The notes beneath the pieces are model-generated. The model saw nothing but the letters and a program-made list of their open reading frames with translations. It had not been told where the DNA came from and searched no databases. This document shows positions 16,061-24,160 of a stretch of 64,000 nucleotides of DNA, one piece after another (positions within the stretch are counted from its first letter, which is position 1; the number at the start of each line of letters is the position of its first letter). Source of the stretch: Comamonas sp. (lineage in GTDB: Bacteria; Pseudomonadota; Gammaproteobacteria; Burkholderiales; Burkholderiaceae_C); the NCBI GenBank assembly GCA_015478895.1, contig JADMKK010000036.1, positions 1 through 64,000 of the forward strand. Direction: 5' to 3'. The position numbers and the translations under genes were made by a program.

Positions 16061-16288
16061 CTTGATGCTTGCTGGTGTCCTAAAGCTATGCCAAAGCTTG
16101 ACTTTAGACAAGGCCGTAGTTGTACCGAAAACCCGCTTTGCAGGTGCGCTGGACGCAAGAAATGGCCCGCGCCACAAGGTCATAAATTGGCATTGCTGCA
16201 AGCTTCTGGCATTGGGCAGCACTGCCTTGTCCGGGAAGATTCTAACGATTTAGAAAACAACAAAATCCGAGTCAGTAAAGCAAAGTAG

Positions 16289-16326
16289 TAGCTACAGGCC
16301 CTTGATCTAAAAAGGGTTGGAAGCTA
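16289..16326. repeat. Dispersed intergenic inverted repeat, copy E
   Basis: TAGCT-aca-GGCCCTT ... AAAGGGTT-gg-AAGCTA: outer TAGCT/AGCTA arms and inner CCCTT/AAGGG arms, the same plan as the other copies. It lies 37 bases past the argA stop. Confidence 0.5.
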
Positions 16327-16362
16327 TTTGAGCGTAAAAGCGCGCAAATCTTTTTTTGACTG

Positions 16363-17709
16363 TTACAAGTGTTTGACCAGCACCTGGCTTTTGCGATTCC
16401 AGTTGTACTTGTCCTTGCGCGCCTCGGGCAGCCATTCGGGGCTGACGGGCTGAAAGCCGCGCTTAATGAACCAATGCATCGTACGGGTTGTGAGTACAAA
16501 CAGACTGTCCATGCCGTCGTTGCGCGCGCGCTGCTCGATGCGTTTGAGCAGCTTTTCGCCGTCGCCCGTGCCTTGGGCCTTGGGCGAGACGGTCACAGCA
16601 GCCATCTCTGCCGTGCGCGCTTCCGGAAAGGGGTGGTAGGCCGCGCAGCCAAAGACCACGCCATCGTGCTCGATGACCGTGTAGCTGGAGATATCGCGCT
16701 CAATTTCCGTACGGTCACGTTTGACCAGCGTACCGTCGTTCTCGAACGGCTCGATCAGCTGGATGATGCCGCCCACGTCATCAATCGTGGCTTCGCGCAG
16801 CTCTTCAAGTTTTTCATCGATCACCATGGTGCCGATGCCGTCGTGCACATAAATTTCCAGCAGCAGCGCGCCATCGACCGCAAACGGCAGGATATGGCTG
16901 CGCTCGACGCCATGCTCGCAGGCGCGCACGCAGTGCTGCAGGTAAAAGCCGGTATCAGTAGGCACTTGGGGCGCGGGCAGCTTGGACAGCAGCTTGCGCG
17001 CCTGCGCCAGGGGCAGTTCGGTATCGATGGGGTTGTCGTCGCCCTCGGGCTCGCCGGGGTGGGTGCGCACACCGGCCACCTCGGTCAAAAACAGCAGCTT
17101 GTCGGCCTTGAGTTCGCTGGCCACGCGGGTGGCGACTTCTTCCATGCTCAGGTTGAAGGCTTCGCCAGTAGGGGAGAAACCAAATGGCGACAGCAGCACC
17201 ATGGCCTCGGAGTTCAGTGCGCGCTCGATGCCATCCACATCCACCTTGCGTACCAAGCCGGAATGCATGAAATCCACGCCGTTGACGATGCCTACGGGCC
17301 GCGCCGTCAAAAAGTTGCCGGACATCACGCGCACGCGCGCACCGGCCATGGGGGTGTTGGGCAAGCCTTGGCTAAAGGCAGCTTCAATTTCGTAGCGCAG
17401 CTGGCCGGCAGCCTCTTGGGCGCAATCCAGCGCCACGCTGTCGGTGATGCGCACGCCGTTGTAGTAAGCGGGTTCATGGCCTTTCAGGCGCAATTGCTCG
17501 TTGACCTGGGGTCGAAAGCCGTGCACCAGCACGATTTTCACGCCCATGGCTTGAATCAGCGCCAGGTCTTGCACGATGCCTTGCAGCTTGCCGGCCGCAA
17601 TCGCCTCGCCCGTGATGCCCACCACAAAGGTTTGGTGTCGAAACTTGTGGATATACGGCGCCACAGAGCGAAACCAGGGAACAAAGGTGAAATTGAAAAC
17701 AGTGGACAT
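16363..17709 (-). CDS. argA: N-acetylglutamate synthase (kinase-fold plus GNAT)
   Basis: Encodes 448 residues. It makes N-acetyl-L-glutamate, the first step of arginine synthesis. The N-terminal amino-acid-kinase-like domain (about 1-290) begins FVPWFRSVAPYIHKFR and binds the arginine feedback inhibitor in this family. The C-terminal GNAT acetyltransferase domain (about 300-448) holds AAVTVSPKAQGTGDGEKLL for acetyl-CoA and ends in FVLTTRTMHWFIKRGFQPV. I start at 17709, where the family N-terminus begins; an upstream GTG adds 16 unsupported residues. No other arg genes are nearby. Confidence 0.95.
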   Translation of the reverse strand: MSTVFNFTFVPWFRSVAPYIHKFRHQTFVVGITGEAIAAGKLQGIVQDLALIQAMGVKIVLVHGFRPQVNEQLRLKGHEPAYYNGVRITDSVALDCAQEAAGQLRYEIEAAFSQGLPNTPMAGARVRVMSGNFLTARPVGIVNGVDFMHSGLVRKVDVDGIERALNSEAMVLLSPFGFSPTGEAFNLSMEEVATRVASELKADKLLFLTEVAGVRTHPGEPEGDDNPIDTELPLAQARKLLSKLPAPQVPTDTGFYLQHCVRACEHGVERSHILPFAVDGALLLEIYVHDGIGTMVIDEKLEELREATIDDVGGIIQLIEPFENDGTLVKRDRTEIERDISSYTVIEHDGVVFGCAAYHPFPEARTAEMAAVTVSPKAQGTGDGEKLLKRIEQRARNDGMDSLFVLTTRTMHWFIKRGFQPVSPEWLPEARKDKYNWNRKSQVLVKHL

Positions 17710-17855
17710 GGGTGGTGCAGGCGGCAAAGGTAAAAAGGCTTGCTGCCCGGTGGGCACAAGCCAGTGGGCAGTGTAGCGATGTCCAAGGCGCTGCGACGGG
17801 TTCTAGAGAGCGTGTTTGCGTAGTGCAATGCGAAGTGGGTGCCCGCCAAACAAGC

Positions 17856-17874
17856 AAAAACCGCCCGAAGGCGG
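17856..17874 (-). terminator. Terminator of the 40-residue protein gene
   Basis: CCGCC/GGCGG with a UUCG-type loop on the minus strand is followed by five T's, 28 bases past the stop of the 17902-18024 gene. Confidence 0.85.
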
Positions 17875-17901
17875 TGGTGGAAGGTGTGTAAGTCCCCCCG
17901 C

Positions 17902-18024
17902 CTACTTGCGCATCATGAGCAAGCTAATGCTGGTGGCAAAGCCTGCGATGCCTGCCAGCATCACGAGGGGGCTGGCGTAGTAAATGATGGCCATGCCTAC
18001 TTGTTTCAGGGTGTCGAAGTCCAT
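17902..18024 (-). CDS. 40-residue single-pass membrane protein
   Basis: A short frame encodes 40 residues: a polar start (MDFDTLKQVG), then one continuous hydrophobic segment (about 11-37, including MAIIYYASPLVMLAG), then a basic RK end. It looks like a small inner-membrane protein with the C-terminus inside. Evidence that it is real: AAAGGAGGG nine bases before the ATG (the best ribosome site in the window), its own intrinsic terminator 28 bases past the stop, and a dyad upstream (18065-18087). Function unknown; small proteins of this type usually tune a membrane partner. It is transcribed away from the oxyanion transporter genes. Confidence 0.7.
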   Translation of the reverse strand: MDFDTLKQVGMAIIYYASPLVMLAGIAGFATSISLLMMRK

Positions 18025-18447
18025 GGTCACAACCCTCCTTTCTCAGCCTTGCAGCGCGCTCCTTATGTCACGGGTAAATGGTGACATTGCAAACCCCTTG
18101 CGCAAGCTGCACTGCAGCAAAACCCTCTGAACGATAGGGCACCTGTGTGCTCATGAAAAAATAGCGATATGCCGTGGCTAAATATTGTTTTCAGGCTTGT
18201 TTGATGGCTAAGTCTTTGATTGGCATGGGCAAGTAGCTTTTAAAAAGATAGTGAGTGTGGCCTGGGCTTGCCCGCTGGCATGGAGGGCGTGCGGTCTCTA
18301 GGGCCGTAGCTTCTGCACGCGGTGGTCGACGGTGGGAGAATTCTGCGCAGCGGTTAGTTGTACCGCCCTTATTTCATGCCCCGTGTGGGCTGCTTATTAA
18401 GCCGCTGAGTTGTCCGTCCAGCGGTGGATTCTTGAAACGGAACTTCC
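18025..18447. other. Divergent regulatory region, 40-residue protein and oxyanion transporter
   Basis: About 420 bases without a gene. Near the small-protein end are a seven-base inverted repeat (18065-18087) and palindromes such as CTTGCGCAAG (18097-18106) and GCTGCACTGCAGC. The middle part (18150-18250) is AT-rich and probably holds promoters. Nothing else was recognised, and no riboswitch was identified before the phnD-like gene. Confidence 0.45.
18065..18087. promoter_or_regulatory. Candidate operator before the 40-residue protein
   Basis: ATGTCAC and GTGACAT form a perfect inverted repeat with nine bases between, 41-63 bases upstream of the small-protein start. A TTGCAA at 18087-18092 (minus strand) could be the -35, so the dyad would overlap the promoter. 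Confidence 0.4.
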
Positions 18448-19329
18448 ATGACTACTTCTTTTGCCCGCCGCTTGGTGATCAAGCAGGCGCTGCTTGCCGT
18501 TGCCGCCACTTCTGCAATGACGGCTTTTTCTGCTTCGGCGGCTGAACAGGTACTGCGCGTGTCGGCCATTCCAGACGAAGCGCCCACCGAGTTGCAACGC
18601 AAATTCAAGCCCCTGGGCGAATACCTGTCCAAAGAAACCGGCATGAAAGTGGTCTTTACGCCCGTGAGCGATTACGCCGCCGTGGTCGAATCGCTGGCCA
18701 CCGGCAAGCTGGATATGGCATGGCTGGGTGGCTTTACCTATGTGCAGGCCAAGATTCGCACCAAGGGCACGGCCAACCCCATCGTGCAGCGTGCGGAAGA
18801 TGCGGTGTTCACCTCGCGCTTCATCACCGCCAGCCCTGAGATCAAGTCGCTGCAAGACTTGAAGGACAAGACCTTTGCGTTTGGTGCACCGTCTTCCACC
18901 TCGGGCTCGCTGATGCCTCGCTTCTTTATCCAGGAAGCCGGCATCAACCCCGAAAAAGACTTCAAGAACGTGGCCTACTCGGGCGCGCACGATGCCACCG
19001 TGGCCTTTGTGGCCGCTGGCAAGGCCGATGCTGGCGTGCTGAACACGTCGGTGTGGGACAAGCTGGTTGAGACCAAGAAGGTCGACCCCGCCAAGGTGCG
19101 CGTGTTCGCCAGCACGCCCGAATACTTTGACTACAACTGGACAGTGCGCGGGGACCTGGACCCCGCCATCACCAAAAAGCTGACCGAGGCTTTCTTGAAG
19201 CTGGACGCCTCCAAGCCTGAAGACAAGGCCATCATGGATTTGCAGCGCGCTTCCAAGTTCATTCCCACTGCACCGAAAAACTACGACGGTATTGAAGCTG
19301 CTGCCAAGTCTGCGGGCTTGCTGAAGTAA
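18448..19329 (+). CDS. PhnD-type oxyanion-binding protein
   Basis: Encodes 293 residues of the PhnD/PtxB/selenate-binding group, periplasmic receptors for phosphonate, phosphite or related oxyanions. The signal peptide ends near SASAAE. Conserved segments are VSAIPDEAPTELQRKFKPLG, VFTPVSDYAAVVESLATGKL, MAWLGGFTYVQA and SSTSGSLMPRFFIQEAG. The opening SAIPDEAPTEL is, as far as I recall, characteristic of the subgroup annotated as putative selenate-binding proteins, so selenate is as likely as phosphonate. No phn lyase or selenium genes adjoin it. Next come a hairpin repeat, the ATPase and the permease in the same direction. Confidence 0.85.
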   Translation: MTTSFARRLVIKQALLAVAATSAMTAFSASAAEQVLRVSAIPDEAPTELQRKFKPLGEYLSKETGMKVVFTPVSDYAAVVESLATGKLDMAWLGGFTYVQAKIRTKGTANPIVQRAEDAVFTSRFITASPEIKSLQDLKDKTFAFGAPSSTSGSLMPRFFIQEAGINPEKDFKNVAYSGAHDATVAFVAAGKADAGVLNTSVWDKLVETKKVDPAKVRVFASTPEYFDYNWTVRGDLDPAITKKLTEAFLKLDASKPEDKAIMDLQRASKFIPTAPKNYDGIEAAAKSAGLLK

Positions 19330-19407
19330 TTCGATGGCGCACCCGTAGCCCCTGTCAGCCTGGGCGTTGGCTGGGGCGCTGGTAGGACTGAATTTTTAAG
19401 CCAAATT

Positions 19408-19444
19408 GGCCTCTAGCCCTTGTGTAGAAAGGGCAGGTAGCTAT
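19408..19444 (-). repeat. Dispersed intergenic inverted repeat, copy B
   Basis: Read on the minus strand it is ATAGCTACCTGCCCTT-7 nt-AAGGGCTAGAGGCC, very close to copy A. It stands between the binding-protein gene and its ATPase, where it may reduce readthrough or protect the 3' end of the binding-protein mRNA. Confidence 0.7.
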
Positions 19445-19462
19445 GGTTAGCAGAGTGGATGT

Positions 19463-20275
19463 ATGAGTTTTTCCTTGCACCAAGTGGGTGTGACCCATGG
19501 CAATGGCCACGAGGCGCTGACGGCCATTACGCTAGCTGCCCAGCAGGGCGAAAGCGTGGCCCTGATTGGCCCCTCCGGCGCGGGCAAGACCAGTTTGCTC
19601 AACACCATTGGCACGGCTTTGCCCCTCAGCGCCGGTACGCTGACGGTATTGAATCAAGCTGCTTGGCAGGACAAGGCCTCGTTGCGCGCCTTGCGTGCCC
19701 GCATTGGCACCGTGCACCAGGCGGCGCCCATACCACCGCGCCAGCGGGTCGTGACTGCGGTGCTGGCGGGCAAGCTGGGGCAGTGGCCAGCGTGGAAATC
19801 AGCCCTGTCCTTGCTGTACCCCCAAGATATGCCCGGCGCACGCCAGGCTTTGGAGCGTGTGCATTTGGCGGACAAGCTGTTTGCGCGGTGCGATCAGCTC
19901 TCGGGCGGGCAGCTGCAGCGCGTAGGGATTGCCCGTGTGCTGTACCAGCAAGCCCAACTGATTCTGGCCGACGAGCCGGTGTCCGCGCTCGACCCCACTT
20001 TGGCACTGTCCACCGTGCAACTGTTGGTGCAAGAGGCCAAGGCACGCAACGCCACGCTGGTGGCCAGCTTGCACGCGGTGGACTTGGCGCTGAGCTGTTT
20101 TGAGCGTCTGGTGGGGATTCGCGATGGTCGCATCGCTTTCGACTTACCCGCAAACAAAGTCACCGATGTGCAATTGCGTGCCCTGTACGCGGCAGAAAGC
20201 AGCGCACCGCCGCCCAGTCGGCCAGCGCAAGGCACAACCAGCGACGGCAACTTGCCTGCCCACGGGTGCCGCTGA
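19463..20275 (+). CDS. ABC transporter ATPase, PhnC-like
   Basis: Encodes 270 residues, the nucleotide-binding subunit of the oxyanion importer. Walker A is GPSGAGKTS at residues 36-44, the signature is [15 protein letters not shown], Walker B is LILADEP and the switch histidine lies in [11 protein letters not shown]. About 25 low-complexity residues (Ser/Pro/Ala) extend the C-terminus beyond the usual domain. Its stop overlaps the permease start by ATGA. Confidence 0.92.
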   Translation: MSFSLHQVGVTHGNGHEALTAITLAAQQGESVALIGPSGAGKTSLLNTIGTALPLSAGTLTVLNQAAWQDKASLRALRARIGTVHQAAPIPPRQRVVTAVLAGKLGQWPAWKSALSLLYPQDMPGARQALERVHLADKLFARCDQLSGGQLQRVGIARVLYQQAQLILADEPVSALDPTLALSTVQLLVQEAKARNATLVASLHAVDLALSCFERLVGIRDGRIAFDLPANKVTDVQLRALYAAESSAPPPSRPAQGTTSDGNLPAHGCR

Positions 20276-21834
20276 TGTCTGGCGCTGAAACTCGCCTGCG
20301 CGACCCCGCAGCGCGCTCCCGCTTGTGGGGCGTGGTGATCGCGCTGCTGGTGTTGTGGCCGCTGTGGCAAGGCGCGGGGGTGCAGCCGGGGGCCTTGTTA
20401 GACCCCAACAATCTGAACGTGATCGGTGGCTTCCTTTCTGGTTTTTTGCCACCGGAAACCAGCGCCGAATTTGCCGGCTACCTGTGGCAGGCCGCGCTGG
20501 AGACGCTGGCCATTGCCACCATTGGCCTGCTGTTGGCGTTTGTGCTGGCGGTGCCGTTGTCGTACCTGGCCACCAGTGCCGTGCGCGAAAAAGCCACGCA
20601 AAATCCGGTGGCCCGCGTGATTTTGACGGTCTTTCGCGGCATTCCGGAACTCGTGTGGGCGCTGGTGTTCGTGCGCGTGTTTGGACTTGGCCCGACCGCG
20701 GGGGTACTGGCGCTGGGGCTGACCTATGGCGGCATGCTGGGCAAGGTCTACGCCGAAATCTTGGAAAGCGAAGACGGCGCGCCCGCCCGCGCCTTGCTGC
20801 GCACTGGCAGCCCGCGCGCGGTGGCGCTGCTGTATGGCTTGTTACCGCTGGCGTCCAAAGAATTGGTGTCTTACACCATCTACCGCTGGGAATGCGCGAT
20901 TCGCGCCTCCGTGGTCATGGGGTTTGTAGGGGCAGGCGGCTTGGGCCAGTTGATGGACCAGGCCATGAAAATGCTCAACGGCGGGGAGGCCAGCTCCATC
21001 TTGATGGTGTTTGTGCTGCTGGTGCTCGGGGCCGATGCGCTGTCGAACGGGTTGCGCCGCAGCCTTGATGTAGTGCCTGCCGCCCGCGCGTCTGCTTTTG
21101 GCTGGCGCAGCACCACGGTGGTGCTGGCGTTGATTGCAGGGGTGGTCGCCAGCTGGCAATTGCTGGACTTGCAGGTGCTGGCCTTGTTCAAGCGCGAGGC
21201 CGTCTCGTCGATGGGCGAATTTATCTCTGCCTTTTTTCCGCCCGATACCAGTCGGGAGTGGCTGTGGGCGGTGACTGTGGGTATCTGGGAGACGTTGGCG
21301 ATCTCCGTGGTAGGTACCTTGCTGGCCGCGGTGGCCGGTCTGCTGTTCGCCCTGCCCAAGTGGCGCACGCCGTGCAATGTGGTGCTCAACGTACTGCGCT
21401 CTGTGCCGGAGCTGGTGTGGGCCACCATCACCGCTTTGGCTGTGGGCCTGGGGCCATTTGCCGGTGCACTGGCTTTGGCTTTGCACACCAGTGGCGTATT
21501 GGGCCGCCTGTATGCAGAGGCGCTGGACAACGCACCGGTACAACCCGCCTACGCTTTGCGCAGGGCAGGCAGCAGCAGGGTGATGGCGTTTCTCTACGGC
21601 ACCTTGCCCGGCGCTGCGCCGCAACTGGTGGCTTATACCTTGTACCGCTGGGAGATGAACATTCGCATGGCCGCCATCTTGGGTTTTGTGGGTGCGGGCG
21701 GTTTAGGGCAGTTGCTGTATTTCAAGCTCTCGCTGTTTCACTATGCCGAGGCCAGCACTGTCATCATCGCCATGCTGGGGTTGTCCATTGCCGTAGACCA
21801 AGCCAGCGCCTTGCTGCGCAGGGCAATGCACTAA
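20275..21834 (+). CDS. Fused double permease, PhnE-PhnE
   Basis: Encodes 519 residues made of two PhnE-like permease domains in one chain. Each half repeats the same landmarks: FLPPETSAEFAGYLWQAALE and FFPPDTSREWLWAVTVGIWE before a membrane domain, VFRGIPELVWALVF and VLRSVPELVWATIT, and SYTIYRWECAIRASVVMGFV and AYTLYRWEMNIRMAAILGFV, each ending in GAGGLGQL. In many systems two separate PhnE proteins pair, so this fusion supplies the whole membrane pore. The start at 20275 overlaps the ATPase stop by four bases; a GTG three codons earlier is possible. Confidence 0.92.
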   Translation: MSGAETRLRDPAARSRLWGVVIALLVLWPLWQGAGVQPGALLDPNNLNVIGGFLSGFLPPETSAEFAGYLWQAALETLAIATIGLLLAFVLAVPLSYLATSAVREKATQNPVARVILTVFRGIPELVWALVFVRVFGLGPTAGVLALGLTYGGMLGKVYAEILESEDGAPARALLRTGSPRAVALLYGLLPLASKELVSYTIYRWECAIRASVVMGFVGAGGLGQLMDQAMKMLNGGEASSILMVFVLLVLGADALSNGLRRSLDVVPAARASAFGWRSTTVVLALIAGVVASWQLLDLQVLALFKREAVSSMGEFISAFFPPDTSREWLWAVTVGIWETLAISVVGTLLAAVAGLLFALPKWRTPCNVVLNVLRSVPELVWATITALAVGLGPFAGALALALHTSGVLGRLYAEALDNAPVQPAYALRRAGSSRVMAFLYGTLPGAAPQLVAYTLYRWEMNIRMAAILGFVGAGGLGQLLYFKLSLFHYAEASTVIIAMLGLSIAVDQASALLRRAMH

Positions 21835-21860
21835 GCATCTGAGCTGTCTTAATCCCCACG

Positions 21861-21886
21861 TAAAAAGCCCACCATAAAGGTGGGCT
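21861..21886 (-). terminator. Terminator of the PRC-barrel gene
   Basis: AGCCCACC/GGTGGGCT is followed by TTTTT on the minus strand, 40 bases past the PRC-barrel stop. It probably also ends the converging permease transcript. Confidence 0.85.
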
Positions 21887-21926
21887 GCGGGCATAGACCG
21901 CTGTGAGGCAGGACTGCGTGCTCGGT

Positions 21927-22283
21927 TTAGACGTAAGGAACACCGTAGTAATCATTCACACGGCGGCCATACTCGTCGTTGTAGTCAGGCCAAGTGTTTG
22001 ATTCATAACGCGGGGCGTTGTCCAACTGCTCACGGCTGACGGAGACGACGTAACCACCTTGGTTCGGGTCATATTTGAGGCTGTTCCAAGGCAGAGGGTA
22101 CAAGTCGGTGCCCAGGCCTAGAAAACCTCCAAACTCCATGACTGCATAGCGCACTTGGCCGGTAATTTTGTCGAGCATCAATGAGTCAATAGAACCCAGC
22201 TTTTCGCCGGCAGGGTTGTAGACATTGGTGCCATTAACACGCGACGATGAAATGATGGACGATGCGGTATTAACGGTTTGCAT
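21927..22283 (-). CDS. PRC-barrel domain protein
   Basis: Encodes 118 residues. The PRC-barrel fold is seen in VYNPAGEKLGSIDSLMLDKITG and RYAVMEFGGFLGLGTDLYPL followed by a PW motif. Stand-alone PRC-barrel proteins of this size are common stress-induced cytoplasmic proteins of unknown biochemical role in beta- and alphaproteobacteria. The tail is rich in Tyr, Asn and Asp. AAGGAG stands six bases before the ATG and a terminator follows, so it is monocistronic. Confidence 0.88.
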   Translation of the reverse strand: MQTVNTASSIISSSRVNGTNVYNPAGEKLGSIDSLMLDKITGQVRYAVMEFGGFLGLGTDLYPLPWNSLKYDPNQGGYVVSVSREQLDNAPRYESNTWPDYNDEYGRRVNDYYGVPYV

Positions 22284-22436
22284 TCGAGCTCCTTGCTTGA
22301 TGTGAACGAGTGCCTTAAGGATCGCTGATGAACGGTAGGTTGCCTTGTCAGTCGAGTGCCCCCAGACATGTGGTGGATAGAGGCAGTTACCTGCAAAATC
22401 ATTTGTGCTTTTTGCTTACATCCACAGCGCAGGCAA

Positions 22437-22459
22437 GAAAAAACCGCCTTGAGGGCGGT
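22437..22459 (-). terminator. Terminator of the 47-residue protein gene
   Basis: ACCGCC/GGCGGT with a five-base loop is followed by TTTTTT on the minus strand, 27 bases past the stop of the 22486-22629 gene. Confidence 0.85.
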
Positions 22460-22485
22460 CGTCGTGGTTGGGGCACAGTGTCGGC

Positions 22486-22629
22486 TTACAGCACGTCCAC
22501 GCTGTATTCGCCTTGCGGCGCTTCGGTGGCAAGCAAGCGAATCACTTCTTCTGGCGCGCGGGGTTCAGGAAGCGGCGTAGGGGCTTGCAGCGAAGACTTG
22601 AGTTCAATTACGGTCTGGAAGAAGGTCAT
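22486..22629 (-). CDS. 47-residue hypothetical protein
   Basis: A short frame on the minus strand beginning MTFFQTVIELKSSLQ, with a Pro-rich middle, then EEVIRLLATEAPQGEY and a Val-Asp-Val-Leu end. AAGGAAA stands five bases before the ATG and an intrinsic terminator lies 27 bases past the stop, so the unit looks complete. It has no membrane segment, is slightly acidic and probably forms two short helices. No family was recognised. Confidence 0.6.
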   Translation of the reverse strand: MTFFQTVIELKSSLQAPTPLPEPRAPEEVIRLLATEAPQGEYSVDVL

Positions 22630-22821
22630 TGTGTTTCCTTGCAAGTCGAGGGTGGTGCGTTGTTATCTAACGTCTTGTGTACGCATATGGTTGACCCTGT
22701 CTGTGAAACCTTCATGACATGCATTCACTCTGTGCTGGTAAGGCCGCGGGTTAATGTGTGCGCTGCATGGGCAGGGCAGCGCGAAAATGCAGTCCTATTA
22801 TTTTTTTGTATGGAGAGAAAT

Positions 22822-23052
22822 GTGAGCCACCCCGCTGACCACACCGAGCTGCTTGCGACCTATCGCAGAGCTGCCGCTGACGCACTGCATAAAACGGCGC
22901 TCATCAAGACAGTGGCGAAAAAAGGGCCCAGGGCGATTGACGCGGCGGTGGATACGGCGGCCCGGGCTGTCAAGCGCAGAGACGCATTTGCTGCCAAGTT
23001 GGCCAAGCTGGGCGTAACAGTGCAGGATGAAACGCCCGGTACTTTGGCTTAA
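22822..23052 (+). CDS. Small basic helical hypothetical protein
   Basis: Encodes 76 residues, mostly predicted helix and rich in Ala, Lys and Arg: HTELLATYRRAAADALHK, then KTVAKKGPRAIDAAVDTA and KRRDAFAAKLAKLG. The GTG at 22822 follows GGAGAGAAAT; an ATG four codons earlier has no site. A TATTAT at 22797-22802 could be the -10. It is followed by a very strong terminator. The size and charge would suit a small nucleic-acid-associated protein, but that is only a guess. Confidence 0.6.
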   Translation: MSHPADHTELLATYRRAAADALHKTALIKTVAKKGPRAIDAAVDTAARAVKRRDAFAAKLAKLGVTVQDETPGTLA

Positions 23053-23070
23053 GCAGCTGAGTGGGAACAG

Positions 23071-23110
23071 AAAAGCCCCCGCTTCGGTTGCTATCGGAGC
23101 GGGGGCTTTT
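23071..23110 (+). terminator. Bidirectional terminator
   Basis: A 13-bp perfect stem (23071-23083 with 23098-23110) has A's and T's on its flanks, between the 76-residue protein gene and the converging Bug-family gene. It should work on both strands. Confidence 0.92.
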
Positions 23111-23122
23111 TATAAGCCAAAT

Positions 23123-23160
23123 AGGTCTTTAGCCCATACAGGTAAAGGGCTTGTAGCTAT
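23123..23160 (-). repeat. Dispersed intergenic inverted repeat, copy C
   Basis: Minus-strand reading: ATAGCTACAAGCCCTTTACC then TGTATGGGCTAAAGACC. The plan is as in copies A and B with several substitutions. It lies just past the stop of the Bug-family gene. Confidence 0.5.
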
Positions 23161-23176
23161 GAAACTTCAGTAATCA

Positions 23177-24160
23177 TCACTGAATACTGGCACCTGACGC
23201 TTCAACCACTGCTTTGGAGTTGGTGAAGTCGGCTTTGTACATGGCGTCAAAGGCTTGCACGCTCATGGCCTGGGGCTCAGCGCCTTGGGCAAGAATGGCC
23301 GCCTGGGTTTCGGGGGCTGCCAAGAGCTTGTTCACTTGCTCGTTCATCTTGGTAACGATAGCCGGCGAGGTGCCGGCAGGCATGAACAAACCATACCAGG
23401 TGCTCACATCAAAGCCTGCCATACCTGCCTCTTGCATGGTGGGCACATCGGGCAGCGAGGTGGAACGCTTGGCCGAGGTCACTGCCAAGGGGCGCAGCTT
23501 GCCAGCCTTGATCTGGCTGATTGCCGAAGGGATCGAGGACACCAGCAGATCGACGTTACCCGCAATTGCATCCATCAAAGCTGGATTGGAGCCTTTGTAG
23601 GGCACATGGGTTAGCTCAATGCCTGCAGCCTTTTCAAACGTATGGCCCGCAATATGGATGCTGGTGCCGTTGCCAGGCGAGCCGTAAGTCACCTTGGAGG
23701 GATTGGCCTTGGCCGCTTTGATTACGTCAGCAATGCTGTGATAGGGCGAATTCACGCTGGTCGCGATGATGACCGGGGTGTACGCGATATGGGCAACTGG
23801 TGTGAGGTCTTTGGTGGGGCTCCACGACAAATTTTTGTACAGATAAGGGCCAAGGATAAGGTTGTCCTTTTGGCCCATCACCATGTCGTAACCATTGGCC
23901 GGTGCTTTGACCGCTTCAGAAATGCCAATGGTGCCGCCTGCACCTGCCTTATTTTCGGGAACGACAGTCCACTGCGTGGCTTCCGTGAGCTTGTTGGCAA
24001 TTACACGCGACAGAATGTCAGTGCCGCCACCAGGTGGAAACGGGATCACCAAGCGAATGGGCTTGTTGGGGTATTGCGCGGCAGTGTCTGCGAAAGCAGC
24101 TGTGGCAGTGGCGCCAGTCGCTACAGCCAGCGCGGTGCAGGTGATCAGTTTGCGGAACAT
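23177..24160 (-). CDS. Bug/TctC-family periplasmic binding protein
   Basis: Encodes 327 residues of the tripartite-tricarboxylate (Bug) receptor family, greatly expanded in Burkholderiales. These proteins bind carboxylates, amino acids or nicotinate-like ligands. The signal peptide ends near AAFADT. Family segments are YPNKPIRLVIPFPPGGGTDI, VENKAGAGGTIG (with P before), YGSPGNGTSIHIAG, HVPYKGSNPALMDAIAGNVD and STWYGLFMPAGTSPAIV. No TctA or TctB membrane partner adjoins, which is usual for orphan Bug genes. The start at 24160 has GGAG eight bases upstream. Confidence 0.92.
   Translation of the reverse strand: MFRKLITCTALAVATGATATAAFADTAAQYPNKPIRLVIPFPPGGGTDILSRVIANKLTEATQWTVVPENKAGAGGTIGISEAVKAPANGYDMVMGQKDNLILGPYLYKNLSWSPTKDLTPVAHIAYTPVIIATSVNSPYHSIADVIKAAKANPSKVTYGSPGNGTSIHIAGHTFEKAAGIELTHVPYKGSNPALMDAIAGNVDLLVSSIPSAISQIKAGKLRPLAVTSAKRSTSLPDVPTMQEAGMAGFDVSTWYGLFMPAGTSPAIVTKMNEQVNKLLAAPETQAAILAQGAEPQAMSVQAFDAMYKADFTNSKAVVEASGASIQ

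Larger units (their letters stand above)
15965..16362. other. Long nrdJ leader / argA-nrdJ intergenic region
   Basis: Nearly 400 bases with no convincing gene. It holds a dispersed repeat copy (16289-16326), an AT-rich patch with TAGAAT on the minus strand near 16240 as a possible promoter, and a strong intrinsic terminator at 16031-16060 that lies between that promoter and nrdJ. No cobalamin-riboswitch landmarks and no clear NrdR box pair were found by eye. Confidence 0.5.

Noticed and set aside
15965-16362. Cobalamin riboswitch before nrdJ
   Set aside because: The B12-box and conserved core elements are not present by eye, although the leader is long and has a terminator.
16369-17733. A 454-codon open frame on the strand opposite argA
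   Set aside because: It mirrors argA exactly, has His/Gln-rich translation typical of antisense shadows, no ribosome site and no family motifs. The same applies to long frames opposite the acyl-CoA dehydrogenase (45843-47459), mmsA (47616-49490) and the importer (3366-4457).
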